DNA from: Cycas panzhihuaensis
Lineage: Eukaryota > Cycadophyta
Reading direction: 5' to 3'
NCBI GenBank assembly: GCA_023213395.1
Contig: CM041465.1
Span: forward strand, 118,179,741 to 118,243,740
Length of the DNA: 64,000 bases
This document shows, piece after piece, positions 35,290 through 47,500 of the stretch (the stretch's first letter is position 1; every line of letters begins with the position of its first letter). Made by a program: the position numbers and the translations under genes. The notes under the pieces were generated by a model that was not told the origin of the DNA, ran no database searches, and saw nothing but the letters and a program-made list of their open reading frames with translations.

Positions 35290-37233
35290 TTCAGATTAGG
35301 CCTTGAGGCCCGCTTTGGGAGAGGAATCGGCCGAGGGCATCCTTTGGATGCCGGGCCCTACAACGTGAATCGTCATGGAAGCAATCCCCATGAATGGAAC
35401 ACCACTTCTTCTCGCGAGGGCCTGACCTTCTCGCTTGGGAGGATCGGGCTCCCATTCCCCGGAAGAGGAGCTTGGGTAGTTTGTTGGACTTGTTTGTTTG
35501 AAGTAGGAGACGAAGGACCTTGAAGCTTGAGTTTTCATCAGACGCCGAACGAGCATAGCGATGTGAGGGGATCTAAGGTCCTCTCAGAGGATGAGAGGAA
35601 GACCGCGTACCGAGAAGGTTTAGCGCCTTTGGTAGGGGTGGTGCCTCACGACGTTGTGAGGGCTTAAGAGGTTTCGAGACCGCCTGATCTCAATAGCCTT
35701 CCAACGCCAAGCACTTGGCGATCGGGAATCACACGTGGTCGCCCCATCTCGAGGACTTCCACGTGGACTTCGGACGGTGCATTGACAAACAGTCCCGCTC
35801 CTCCCGCAAAGTCGCCTTGGTGGAGTGAAGCTGATCGTGGAATCGCCGCACAAAGTCACGATTCATCTCATCGTGACCTTGTTTGAGCGAGAGAAGGGAT
35901 TTCATCCCGCTCTCGAATGGGCGAGCTACATCAAAGTAATTGATGAACTCGTCCACCAATTGCTGGAATGAATAGACTGAGTGGGCAGGGAGACGATAAA
36001 ACCATTTAAGGGCGTCACCCTGCAAGGATCGAGGAAAGAGTTTCATCAAAATATGGTTGTAAGCCCAGTAATCGATGCATGCCATAGTAAAACTACGAAC
36101 ATGCTCCGCCGGGTCTTGCGACGAAGTCCCATCGAATCTAGGAACTTCAGGAGGATGAGGCGGCAAGTTGGTTCGCAACGCCTCAACCGAGAGAGGGGTT
36201 GACCTAAAGTCCATGAAGGGGCGCCTGCTCGAACCGTAGGATCAACGAACGTCAAGTAGGTGGCGCGCAAGGAGCGGATGGGGTAGGACACCCATCCTCG
36301 CTGAGGAACCACCCTCCGATAAGAGGCGTGGAAAAGGGCGCCTGAAGGGAGCCTGATTCTGCGAAGGCACAATGGATGGAACTGCATTGGATGGCGGACA
36401 AGAGGGATGCGAATCGTTCTCGCCCATACAGCCACCCGTAGGTGGGGCCATTCCGTATGGGTGTAGCGGATCCACCCCATAAACAGAAGACGGCTTCCCT
36501 ACCCCGCCCAAGGTTGAGAAGTATACCCTGGGGGAACGTAGAAAGAAGCACCAACGCACTGGGTTGGAGGATGCGTGGGAACGAATCCCACCTGACTGGC
36601 AACTGGAAGGCTAGCAGGGCGGCTAGGCCTACTAGGAGCAAAGATGTGCCGATTGGGGACGGACATTAGTTGGATCGGGAACTGCATGCTAACCCCGCTG
36701 AGGGACAGACATCAGTGAGAAGGCCCTAAGGCGTTAGGGCCTTGATAAGGGATGGAAGGTGCCACACGCCCCCACCGCAGAAACGAATGGGGCGACGCGT
36801 AGGCACGAAAGGGTTTGTTGTCACAGTGAAAGGCGACGAGGATGAAGCGTGAGGGGAAGAGCAGAGGAGGAAGAGGCTCCCTGCGCAGACACCCTCAAGC
36901 CATTCGGACGTGGTTGAGAGCATGCCGCACGGCCAAGATCCGGCCAAGAGCCTCAAGCACGCCATCAGAGGAGTCCCCACATACCCATAAGAGGTGATCG
37001 GACCTCGAACAAGGCATGTCCATCCAAGGTTCCTCATAAAATCGCCATCGCGTGGCAATCCTCGGGAGGAACGGATCCTCTACCGTGGGTAGAAGGATGG
37101 GGAGCACAAGAAAGGTGTTGATCGACGGTAGTAAAGGAGTCGTCACCCTCTTGGGTGGACTCTAATGATGTAAGGAAGAGCTTGGGTTTCCATAACCAAG
37201 CGTGGTAGGTCCAATCTAAGAGTACCCTTCCAT
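35290..37233 (-). pseudogene. Gag of element Y
   Basis: The start at 37,233 is chosen because it aligns with the Z start at 58,873 (MEG). A Pro-rich N-terminal half contains GYTSQPW (about 36,510), also present in Z. The gag core (35,729-36,214) reads DPAEHVRSFTMACIDYW, LFPRSLQGDALKWFYRLP, LSLKQGHDEMNRDFVRRFHD and is uninterrupted. A knuckle of C-x2-H-x4-H-x4-C type follows (WCSIHGDCFHDDSRC, about 35,390). Small frame changes separate the three parts. Gag would package the RNA of this and related elements. Confidence 0.87.
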
Positions 37234-37474
37234 AGTCGGACGGATCCGACGAGACAAGAAGGTCAGACTCGGGGTCTTCTAACAAAGGGGGTAGACCGCG
37301 CAAGAAACGACGAGAGAAATGGCGCATGCAAGGTCGATCGACGATGTCGTGAAAAGAGAAGGAATGGTATAACACGCTGCTGGGGTCGCCCAACGTGGAG
37401 GTCAAGATGTATAGAAAGGATCACACAAGAGTAGCGAAACCAACCGAAGAGAGCAAGACTAGCTCCCTTACCGC

Positions 37475-37492
37475 GCCCCAAGATGGTCGCCA
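37475..37492 (-). other. Primer binding site of element Y
   Basis: On the minus strand TGGCGACCATCTTGGGGC directly follows the LTR. Element Z has the same sequence after its LTR (58,606). The TGGCGAC...TGGGG pattern resembles the tRNA-Arg type PBS described for Ogre/Tat elements. The tRNA assignment is inference. Confidence 0.75.
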
Positions 37493-40021
37493 TGGACGCG
37501 CCGCTACGGATAACCGCCTCAATCGATAGGTGCGGGAGAGATGGTGACGAAACTAGAGGGAAGTGGAACCTACAAGGCAAGCAACTACCACGCAGAGCGC
37601 CCCGTGCGCCGGAGTGCGAGTTCGGGATCTACAATGGAGTATGGCTACTACTGGGTGACCCTTCACCGCCTTGAGCGAAGGGCGAAGATACGAGGACGCA
37701 ACCCGGTTGACTGGGAGTAGGCCCTCCCACCCTTGGGTGGCCAAGGGAGAGAGAAAGAACCTAATAAGGATAGGCCAAGAACAATCCTATGCAATCTAAC
37801 CTGTATACGAGCGACAAGTGAAGCAAGGCACTGCAAGTTAAGGAAGAGGGAGGAAGGGTAAGAGAGAAGAAGACTCCTACAACCTCTCCTACGAATAACA
37901 AAAGTACATGCAACAAGGCAAACAAATCGCAAACCAATACAAAAAGCAATTTTCCCTTTTAATCTTCGATGTTCTAATTACTAGGAAAAGAATAAAAGAA
38001 GGAAAAAGACCGTGGGTAGCGAAGAGGAACCTGAGCGTGCACCGGGCCAAGGCGTGAGAGATGGCGAGCCTTCAGAGGAGCACCCAACCACTCAAGCAGC
38101 AGATCGGATGTGAAATGTAGCAAGAAGCGAAAGGGGCTTCCTTACCTTCCCAGAAAAGTAAATGCGATAATCAAGGAAGGAAAGAAACGCTAACTAGCAA
38201 ATGAGATAGCATAAAATATGACACATGCAAGGGACGCCATCGGTGGAAGGGGGCAACGGCAACGCTCTCCAAGGCCCCGAGTACCAGAAGCAACAAAGGT
38301 CTCCTCTGCCGAGGGAGAACACCTATATGCAACACAAAGATCTAGCAATATATGTCTAGCAACATAAACGAGAGTCTAAATGTACATGCATCAGTGTTAG
38401 TCCAATAAGGAAAATACCAAAGAAGAACGATCCAAATGAAAGGAAACAACAAGGTAAGCCTCGGAGTGGCCTACCTCCCACAAATGGTGCCCAAACCTCT
38501 CCCCAAGAGCCACGGGGCAGTGAGGAGAAAGTCAAGACTCAAGGCCGGAAAACTACCGCAAGAAGGGGCAAGAAAGACCCAAAGACACCCACGGGAACCG
38601 GATGCTACGGGAGCAAACCGCAACCGGGAGCAAAGGTGGAGAAGAACCCGGTTGGGGCCTATGGATGGCACCCAAACCCGAATAAAGGGTTCCCAAATCG
38701 CCGCAACTTGTGACACCGGGTTTGGGCAACCAAGGGGAGCCTTGAACCCTTGTTTGCAAGCCAAGAGTAGCGCGGGCAGAGGGAGGCTTTGAGGGCTTTG
38801 AGCCGCTTAGGAGCGTGGCGTGGTGCGAATCCACCCAGCCTCCTCCAAAGCCTATGCAACCCTCAACGCCACGCCTTGGATAGCAAACACAGTAAGAAGC
38901 AGAGGGAGAGTGGCATGTTAGCCCTCAAGAGGGAGGAAAACCAACTCTCAAGCAACAAATGAGAACAAATAAGTCAAGTGTAAATATCACCAAAACAAAT
39001 ACAAAGTGAAGAGTACCGAAAGGGAGGCAAGGGATTTGCCCCACCTAAAAGACAACAAGAAGGGCCGGAACAAACAACCCAGATTCGAATAGAGTGCTAG
39101 GGGCCCCGCTATGGAGGTGGAACGGAAACACCGCAAACGGGAACTCGTGGACTGCCTAGGTAGAAAATACTGAAACCGCTTCAAAGGAGCCCTCCAAGGC
39201 TGAGGGCCGAGAGAATGTCTCACCAAGCCAAAGGAGAGTCAAGGTCAGTATGAAGAGTGCAGTGTCCAATTCAGCAGAAATAGCGTAAGAGAGCAGAAAG
39301 GTGAGAGTGTTCCTCTTGAGAGTAAATCCAAAAGTGAGTCCAAAGATCCTTGAAAACGAGCCAAAAGATGTTTAAGTACTAAAGCAAAACCCTAAAGTAC
39401 GCGAATAGGGCACCTACCGGAGGGAGAAAAGGCGAACCACGTGGCAGCTTCGTAATAAATACGAAATTGCCACGGCGGATTTTAAAAAAATAAGCAGAGA
39501 CAGTCATCACGAAACTTTAGCGATCATGGATATTCCGGCCAGATCAAAATTCCGGCCAGACGCACTGAGACACAAATGGGGCCCACCAACCGGTCCAGGC
39601 TGGGGGCAAACGGCCGAAAAGGCTAAAGGACAACTAAAACACCCACCCGGGAGCAAACAAGCCAAGAAACGGGCCCACTGGGAGCGTAAATAGGCCCCAA
39701 ATGAGGTGGCAAGCTAACCAAGCGACGATGAGACGTCACACGTGGAGGTGGCGCAAACCCGGTGGACCTGTGGAGAGAGGAGGGCGATGGGAAGTAATAC
39801 GGTCACCGTGGTGCCACACTTGCTAAGAGAGTGTGCCCTCGCTATAGTCGCCATCATAGGCTAAACATAGGTGTGGACGACGCACCGTGCCGCCCACAAA
39901 GTCATCACGCATGCAAATATGTAAGGCATAATCAAGACATAAAAGTGATGATAATGCTAGAGACATACCTGCACTTACCTGAGTCGGTGATTCCGTATCC
40001 ATTCCCGGAAGCTGGGAAACA
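37493..40021 (-). repeat. 5' LTR of element Y
   Basis: 2,529 bp from TGGACGCG to GGGAAACA. On the element strand it begins TGTTTCCCAGCTTCC, matching the Z LTR start TGTTTCCCAGCTAG. Confidence 0.94.
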
Positions 40022-41632
40022 CTTACCAGTGTTGTTCTCAACTAGAGCCTTGAACTACATAAATACATTGCAAACTTTAGATTTCCTTTTCAAAAAATAG
40101 ACCCAGACCTTTCTGGAGTAATCATCTATAAATGTGACAAAGTACAATAATCCTCCACAAGATATTTTAGGGGCCGGTCCCCACACATCTGAATGTACGT
40201 AATCCATAATACCTTTACTAGTATGACTCCCTACTTTAAACCTAAGTCTACACTGCTTTCCAAAAATATAATATTTACACAAAGGCAAATTTGAAAGTTG
40301 TAAGTTATGAAGTAACTTATAGTTTATCAGCACCTTAAGTCCTCTCTCACTCATGTGCCCAAGTCTCTGATGCCATAACTGAGCTGGATCTTCTGTAGTC
40401 TTTGATGTTGTAGCTGCATAGCTAACATCTGTACTTTCCACTAAAATGTAAAGATTTCATTTCTTTAAGGCTTTCATAACAACTAAGGTGCCCTTTGATA
40501 CCTTTAGGACTCTTTCATGACCTGTATGCTTATAACCACCCGAACCTAGTTCACCCAAGGAAATTAGATTCCTTTTCAGATCAAGTACATGTCTAACCTC
40601 AGTTAATATTCTTACTACACCATTGAACATCTTAATTCTGATGCTGCCAATGCCCACTGTCTTACAAGAAAATTCATTTCCCATAAGCACACCACCACCA
40701 TTAAGACGTTGGTATGATAAGAACCAACTCTTGTGTGGACACATATGGTGCAAAGCACCTGAATCTAATAACCAGTCATGGTGATAATGGGAAACATTAC
40801 AAGTAACTAAGACATCATCATCCATACTTTTATTTGACTCCACCTGATTAGCCTCCTTGGTAGGATCTTCCTTTTTCTGGAACTCCTTCCTTTTGAAGTA
40901 ATCCTTCTTGAGATGACCGGTCTTATTACAGTGCCAACACCTGAGCTTACTCTTCTTGCCTTTTGACTTTGATCTCAATATATCCCTAGAGCTTTGTCCT
41001 CTATCAATTGTTCTACCCCTTGCTGTCATGGATTTTGGTATGGAGGTTTCAAGACTAGACTTCCTCCGCACTTCTTCCACAAATAAAGCACTCATAATAG
41101 AATCATATTCTAATTCATCTCTAGTGCTAAAACTAATTGAGGTGATAATATTATCTTAGGATTTTGGTAATGAGCATAACAAGATAACAACCTTGTCCTC
41201 GTACTTAATTTTGACATCGATACTAGCCAACTGACAAATAAGAGTATTAAAAATATTTAAATGGTCAACAATTTTTATGCCTTCCTTCATCCGTAATGAG
41301 TATAACTGCCTCTTTAAGTAGATTTGATTCGTCACTGATTTGGTCATATACATGCCTTCCAACTGAGTCCATAATCTTACTATTGTCTGCTCCACTATGA
41401 TGTTAAATAGAACTTCATCTGTTAAGTACAATTGTATTATGCTAAGAGCCTTTTTATCTAAATCATCTCATTCGTCATCATCCATCTATGAGGGTTTCCT
41501 TATTTTGCCTATAAGAGCTCTGTACAAACCTTGTTGTACAAGAATATCATATGCTTTTAACTTCCACAACTTGAAGTTGTTCTTACCATTGAATTTCTCC
41601 ACCTCGAACTTTACACTTTCTAGTTCTGCCAT
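40022..41632 (-). pseudogene. Copia-2 gag, protease and integrase N-terminal part
   Basis: The start is the ATG at 41,632 (MAELESVKFEVEKFNG). Gag carries the CCHC knuckle CWHCNKTGHLKKDY with the last Cys changed to Tyr (about 40,900-40,950). The protease block is HDWLLDSGALHHM (about 40,750). The GAG-pre-integrase segment LWHQRLGHMSERG lies at about 40,350, and the integrase start VHSDVWGP with FVTFIDDYSRKVWVYF at about 40,100-40,200. It ends at FKALVENNTGK where Y is inserted. Only a few stops occur. Confidence 0.92.
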
Positions 41633-41690
41633 TTGGTGTAGAAAAAGATGACACCAAAACCTTCACAGACTCACTGTAAAAATAAAAGTG

Positions 41691-41702
41691 GCTCTTATAC
41701 CA
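41691..41702 (-). other. Primer binding site of Copia-2
   Basis: On the minus strand TGGTATAAGAGC, two bases after the LTR end; one mismatch to the initiator tRNA-Met PBS. Confidence 0.88.
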
Positions 41703-41704
41703 CT

Positions 41705-42348
41705 TATTGAGAAGACAAGGTCCCAACCCTTGAACTGCCACCAAGATCTAAACTATTCTTGCAACTAGTTACAGAAATCAAAACTAAAAATTACATGCAA
41801 GTTCTTAAACCAGAGATAAAATAATAAAATGAACAAGAAAGTCAAGCATTATAAATATACCCAATATAATATGGTAAACCTAATAGTGTGCTAGGGAAAC
41901 ATCCACACAGGAAAGGTATCAATCTTTATTGTTATAGAATAGAGAAAATATACATAATACTGTAGCAGAGTACTCACAGCAACAACAACCAGCTACCCCA
42001 CTCACAATACATTAAACACCATCAACATAAATTAAAAATACCATAAATTAAGCTACATGAGAGGGTCATCCAATGCACAAATCTAGATCATAGAATCTAG
42101 GATATTTTTAGTGAACGACTCTGATTCTCTTTACAATTTAATATATTTTCAGTGCTAAACTTTTCAGTCAGGGGCTATTGCCCCTGAACCTTGTCTTTGT
42201 AAGGGGGCATTCCACCCCCCTGTACCCCCCTAGCCAAGGGGGGCTCTTGCCCCCCTTGGAACCCCCCAATGAAGGTTTGGGGGGGAAACTGTGCTACCAA
42301 CGTGTCAAAAATTTAGCCTTCTAACCTTTGTTGTCACATTACCTAACA
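41705..42348 (-). repeat. 5' LTR of Copia-2
   Basis: 644 bp, TATTGAGAAGAC to ACCTAACA. The first dinucleotide TA replaces TG. It is followed by the AACTT duplication. Confidence 0.93.
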
Positions 42349-42353
42349 AACTT

Positions 42354-42498
42354 CCCTCTTTAAGGCAAGGAAACCTCCCAAAAATAGTTGCCCAAAGTGC
42401 CAAGCAATATGCAACTCTATATCTAGGTAAATGATGAGAAGTAATTTGCTAAGGTGCCTAGGATTGAGGCCCAAAAATCCTATATATAGCTAGCTAAT
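42354..42498 (-). repeat. Probable gypsy-5 3' LTR fragment
   Basis: On the minus strand a purine tract CTTAAGGGGA at 42,499-42,509 is followed by TATTAGCTAG, an LTR start with TG changed to TA. Copia-2 interrupts it after about 145 bp; the rest would lie left of 25,969. Confidence 0.5.
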
Positions 42499-42589
42499 AT
42501 CCCCTTAAGGAAGTCATCTAGAAGTAGATAAATATTGGGAAATAAGGTTGCATGTAAGTTTGCCAGAATACTAGTATAGAAGTCGATCA

Positions 42590-43228
42590 ACTAGAGGATG
42601 TTTTAGATTACAAGAAGTATGTCCCCTTAAAAGCATACTTTGCCCTAAAACCATAGGTAATTTTGGATGTTATTGAATCCATTCTTCACACTCCTAGATT
42701 ACATCTTCTAAATCTAGTGTTTTCCATGTTATGAGGTATTCTTTAGCTTTCCTAGATTGCAATTCTCTTATTTATATTTGTAGGATCCCTTTTGGTTCAA
42801 TGATCATTTTTCCTTCTTTATTAAGCTTAGGGATTGCCATTTGGGGTGTTATTTTTTCCTCCATTTTCCTATTAAGATATGATATGTGAAAAATATTATG
42901 GAATTTGCTTCTTAGTAGTAGCATTAATTGATAAGATACTTCCCCAATTCTTTCACTAACATGATATGGTTTAAAAATTTGTGGTGGTAGTTTTCGTTTG
43001 CTTGCTTTCTACATCGCTGTTTGTTTATAGGGTTGAAGCTTTAGGAAGACCTAGTCCCCTATTTTAAAACTTCTTTCTAACCTTTTTGTATTTAGTTATT
43101 ATTTCATTATATTTCTCACAGTGTCTAAATTATCCTCTAGTATTTAAAGTATTTGTTCTACTTACTCTTATTATTCATGGATGGATTGTACTTGTGATAT
43201 TTTGCTTAATTAAGTATAGATGGAGGTT
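42590..43228 (-). pseudogene. gypsy-5 integrase C-terminus and tail
   Basis: From the insertion-I border leftwards the frame reads YKPPSILN, VEQILKILEDNLDTVRNIMK, KLPPQIFKPYHVSERIGEV, FHNIFHISYLNRKMEEK and IPKLNKEGKMIIEPKGIL. These are the end of a gypsy integrase and the chromodomain-type tail (YLITWKTLDLEDVI). It joins in frame with 49,429 onwards once insertion I is removed. Several Gln/Trp-type stops are present. Confidence 0.85.
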
Positions 43229-43233
43229 TATAT
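43229..43233. repeat. Target-site duplication, left (insertion I)
   Basis: TATAT, against CATAT at 49,424-49,428. The single difference is C/T. Confidence 0.65.
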
Positions 43234-43475
43234 TATAATGAACCATTACACCAAAACCTCGAGTTGTTAGTGAAGAGGGTCCCCCACCAAGTAGACCATT
43301 ACCTCCCCCCGGTTCAAACGGGCTAGCCCTGCTTTCACCAACATTTATGCGCCCCATAGGCCCTGCTTACGACGGCGTTTTATGCATTGGTGACATTTAG
43401 TGCATCACCCCACCACCCCTATAAGCGGTGTTACCCCCATGGGATTTAAAATCGGGTCTTGGCTCTGATAGCAGT
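43234..43475 (-). repeat. Left inverted arm of insertion I
   Basis: Inverted partner of 49,174-49,423. Read outward it begins TGCTATCAGAGCC (PBS-like), has ATAGGGGTGGTGGGGTGAT and GGGGCGCATAAATG, and ends GTAATGGTTCATTATA. Less AT-rich than its surroundings. Confidence 0.85.
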
Positions 43476-44512
43476 CGATCCATTCCTTATGGGAGAGTCA
43501 AAGGTACTAAATAATCAATTTTTTTCCATCACTTTTTTCTCATTAGTACCTATTCTCATTTGATTTCCATTTAGATACTTTGTTTTTTGGGGGTAGATAA
43601 CACTGCAATTGGGTAACTACCCTAGCACTACCACCAGATAGTTCCTTTTTGCATTTAGATAGAGACCCTGTGTTGGGGGTCTATAAATATCACGAGGATC
43701 TATCGTTTTAGACTAAATGCATTATGGCTTTTTCGTCCCTTGTGTGAAGGACTGGAGATCACACTCCTGAATTAAGCCTTAGATAGAACTCAGCTACAGA
43801 ATTGCGCCTCCACATACCTATGGGTATATAGGAGGACCCCCTAGATAGGCATTCCTAGTATAGGTAACCATAGGAAACCTATTGACTGTCTGCAATTTGT
43901 AGTGCACCGGTAAGCGGTTAGCCACGGGAAGTTACTTTCCATGTACCCTAGAGATGGGGTAGTACAACTATAGAGTAGAGTGTTTACCTCTATAAGTTGA
44001 TACTATTTATGTCTGGGATCAGTATATCAGAGGGCCTACAAACCAGACAATCCCATACCTAGTGTACCTAGTCAATTTATTAGTGGGTTGTGTGCACTTA
44101 GTCGGTCAATGAGTCAGTCATTATCAATTTGTTAAATTAAGTGTGTCTAGCTAGTTTGTCATTAACTTATGTGCACATAGTCAGTCAACCAACTAGTGCC
44201 CAAAAAAGCAAAAAAATAAAAAAGTAAAAAGTGAAAAAAAAAAAACGACAAAAAGCAAAAAAAAATCAAAAAAGAAAAGAAAAAAAAAAACCATATTACC
44301 TCATTGTAAAATATTGGGGATAATAGTCTATAGACACCTCGTCAAATCCTTTTCATTTACATTTACCAACTAGGATTCAACTTAGGTCTTGTGGACTAAT
44401 GGCCCCTAAGATGAACCCAAGTTAGACTTAAGATCTCAATGATTCTATTTCACAACTTCGAGAAGATATATTATAAATCCAAAATGACTTCAATGAAAAT
44501 TTTGAAGCAGTA
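43476..44512 (+). other. Leader region before gypsy-4 gag
   Basis: No coding sequence was recognised. Repeated CAGTCAAT/TAGTCAGTC words occur at 44,070-44,190, followed by an A-rich tract with regularly spaced G or C at 44,200-44,292. No 5' LTR of gypsy-4 is present here. Confidence 0.55.
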
Positions 44513-47500
44513 ATGTTAGAGCTCACATCCATGAAACCTCTTAAGGAAGAAAAGATTGACCTTGATGATACTACTCACATAGGTGGGGGTCACTTTGCTA
44601 AAGAAGATGAACGTAATGATGGTAGGCATTTTCTTTTGAACTTCCTTCCTAAGGTAGAAATCAAGAAGTTCAATGGCACAGATGTACGTACTTGGATCAC
44701 CTAAATGGAATAATACTTTTCTCTTCATCAAGTTTTAGCAGATAAGAAGATCCCTCTTACTTCTCTACACATAGAAACTGAACCCTACCAATGGTACCAA
44801 TGGGTTATGAAAATAATTGGTGGGCTTAGTTATCAATGGGAGGGTTTTATCAAGGATCTTATAGCTCAATATGATAGTACCTGGGATCATGACCACTTTA
44901 ACCAATTAGCTAAAGTTAGACAGGACGGGACTGTTTTAGCTTATACAATAGAATACCAACATCTCTCCACAAGGGTTGATGGTCTTTATCGTGATAAATT
45001 ACTTGAGTTATACATTAGTAGGTTACAAGATGATATCAGACATGAGTTACGACTCTTAAAACCTGATAATATCTCTACAGCTATTAATTTTGCTTGACAT
45101 ATTGAAGCAAAAAATAAGGCATCCCAACCCCTCCAACGAATATTTCTAGAAAAATGACCATAATTTCAGGTTCTTGGTGTACGAAGAATGACTTCCCAAG
45201 AGATGGGTGAGAAACGATTAAAAGGGTTATATTTTTGTTGTAACCAAAAGTGGAATAAAGACCATAAGTGTCCTGAATGACGCTTATTCATAATTGAGGA
45301 TGTTCAAGATGAGGAAACAATAGAAGAAGCCTAATTAGAGCCATAAAATAAGGATTGTGACCCACCTGAGGAGGAAGAAGAAGATACTGCTACTATATCT
45401 ATGCATGCCCTAGCTGTAATTGTAGCCCCTCAGACACTCAAACTTATTGGGTACATTAAGAAAAGGAAGGTGGTTGTCCTCATATATTCTGGTAGCACCC
45501 ATAATTTCATTAATTGGAAACCTATTGAAGAACTTAACTATTTTCCATATCCTGTCAAAAATTTTCAGGTTATGGTGGCTAATGGAGGGACACTCACTTG
45601 TGGGGGAAAATGTCACAATATCAAGTTACAAATGGGTGACTATCACCTCTTCACTTCTATGTATGCCATTCTCATTGAAGGAGTTGATGTTGTATTAGGG
45701 GTACAATGGCTCAAACCACTAGGGACCATTCAACTAAATATGCAAGAGCTCTTCATTTGTTTTACTTCTAAAGGAATTGACTATCAATTGAATGGGATCA
45801 TTCATCTGCCGACCCAAATCATCAACTCACATCATATGGAGAGGCTTATTAAAAAAGGTGGTACAAGAATCATTACCAATTGTTATGCTCTGGAAGGTCA
45901 AGAACTTCCAACAGAAGGGGACATTCTCTAAGATGATGGTATACTAAATGACTTAAAATTGGTACTTCATTGCCATAACCAGGTCTTTTAGGATATTCCT
46001 TAAGGTCTTCCCCCAGTACGTGACCAAGATCATAGCATTGACCTAGTAGATGGAAGTAATCCTCCTTGTATTCAACCATACCACTATCCTTACCAGTAAA
46101 AGAATGAAATTGAACAACTAGTTCAAGAACTCCATAATGCTAGTATTATTAGGGAAAGTAAAAGCACTTTTTCTGCCCTGGTGATTTTAGTAAGAAAAAA
46201 AGATGGCTCATTTCGCATGTGTGTAGACTACCGCGAGCTCAATAAGATAACCATCAAGGATAAATTTCCTATACCAGTCATCAATGAACTCTTGGATGAA
46301 CTCTATGGAACAATGTTTTTCACATCATTAGACTTGTAATCAAGATACCATCAAATCAGGATCAAAGTAGAGGATGTTCATAAAACTATATTTTGTACAC
46401 ATGAAGGTCACTATGAATTTTTAGTCATGCCATTTGGCTTGACTAATACCCCATCCACCTTTCAAGGACTCATGAATAAACTCTTTCGGCCTTACTTAAG
46501 GAAGTTCATGTTAGTATTTTTTGATGACATTTTGATCTTCAGTCATATGTGGGAAGACCACCTTCAGTATGTTGATAAGGCATTACAGGTGCTTGTAGAC
46601 AACCAACTTTATGTAAAAAAAATAAAATGTGAATTTAGGCAAACATAAATAGAATATTTATACTATATTATCTCTCAAGAAGGAGTCAAGGTGAATCCTA
46701 AGAAAATAGCAGTTATCACAAACTGGCATGAACCTAAAAACATCAAGGGACTTCGTGGATTCTTAGGAATCATAGGATATTATCAAAAGTTTATTCAAGT
46801 CTATGCAAGGATTGCTTCCCCTTTAATCAACTTGTTAAAAAAGGATTCCTTTCATTGGAATGATAAGGCCTCTGAAGCATTTGAACACCTAAAGTAGGCT
46901 TTAACTACCACACTAGTCTTTGCAATACCAGACTTTACAAAGACCTTCACCATTGAATGTGATGCATCGGGGTAAGGCATTGGAGCAATCTTAATGCAAG
47001 AAGGGAAACCTTTGGCCTTTGAAAGTCGTCAACATACACCTAAGGAATAAGTCAAATCCACTTATGAGAAGGAGATGTTAGAAATTCTTTATGCAGTTAG
47101 GAAATGGCAACAATATTTATTGGGAATATGTTTCCAAATTAAAATAGACCATGATAGCCTAAAATATTTCCCATCTCAAAGGATAGCATCTAAGGAACAA
47201 CAGAAATGAGTCACCAAAATGCAAGCTTTTGACTTTGAAATTATATATAAAAAAGGTAAGGATAATATAGATGCTGATGCTTTATCTCGTAAGGAAGAAG
47301 GTTTTACACTATATTCTATCACGATGGTCAATCCCTCTTGGATAGCAGTCGCCAAGCAAAAATGGGATGAGGACTCCTTTACAAAGCAGATCATTCAAGA
47401 CCTTCAAGCTAGAGTAGGGCATTCAACCCATTATATATGGTCTTTAAATATTCTCTGGTATAAGAATCAAATATATATATGCCCTCACTCTAGCCTTAAG

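Larger units (their letters stand above)
28962..40021 (-). mobile_element. Element Y: GC-rich non-autonomous Ty3/gypsy element (11.1 kb)
   Basis: Two LTRs of 2,525 and 2,529 bp enclose 6.0 kb. The minus strand carries, in order: PBS, gag, protease, the very start of RT, the C-terminal end of integrase, a stem-loop, an A/C-rich tract and an RNase H. The RT palm, its RNase H and the integrase core are missing, so Y could move only with enzymes from elsewhere. The gag knuckle, DNGS protease, long LTRs and RNase H of the GGSRGNP type resemble Tat-lineage gypsy elements. It sits inside Copia-2 integrase and is much less AT-drifted than its host. Confidence 0.93.
25974..42348 (-). mobile_element. 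Copia-2, Ty1/copia element split by element Y
   Basis: LTRs of 637 and 644 bp, a PBS, a PPT and an exact AACTT duplication define the ends. Subtracting Y (28,962-40,021) leaves about 5.3 kb, a normal copia size. Gag-pol reads on the minus strand from 41,632 to about 26,680. Y entered the integrase domain: one side ends at FKALVENNTGK and the other resumes at LIKYLRIDDGGEF, which together give the family's usual order. The 5' LTR now starts TA where the pattern demands TG. Confidence 0.95.
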
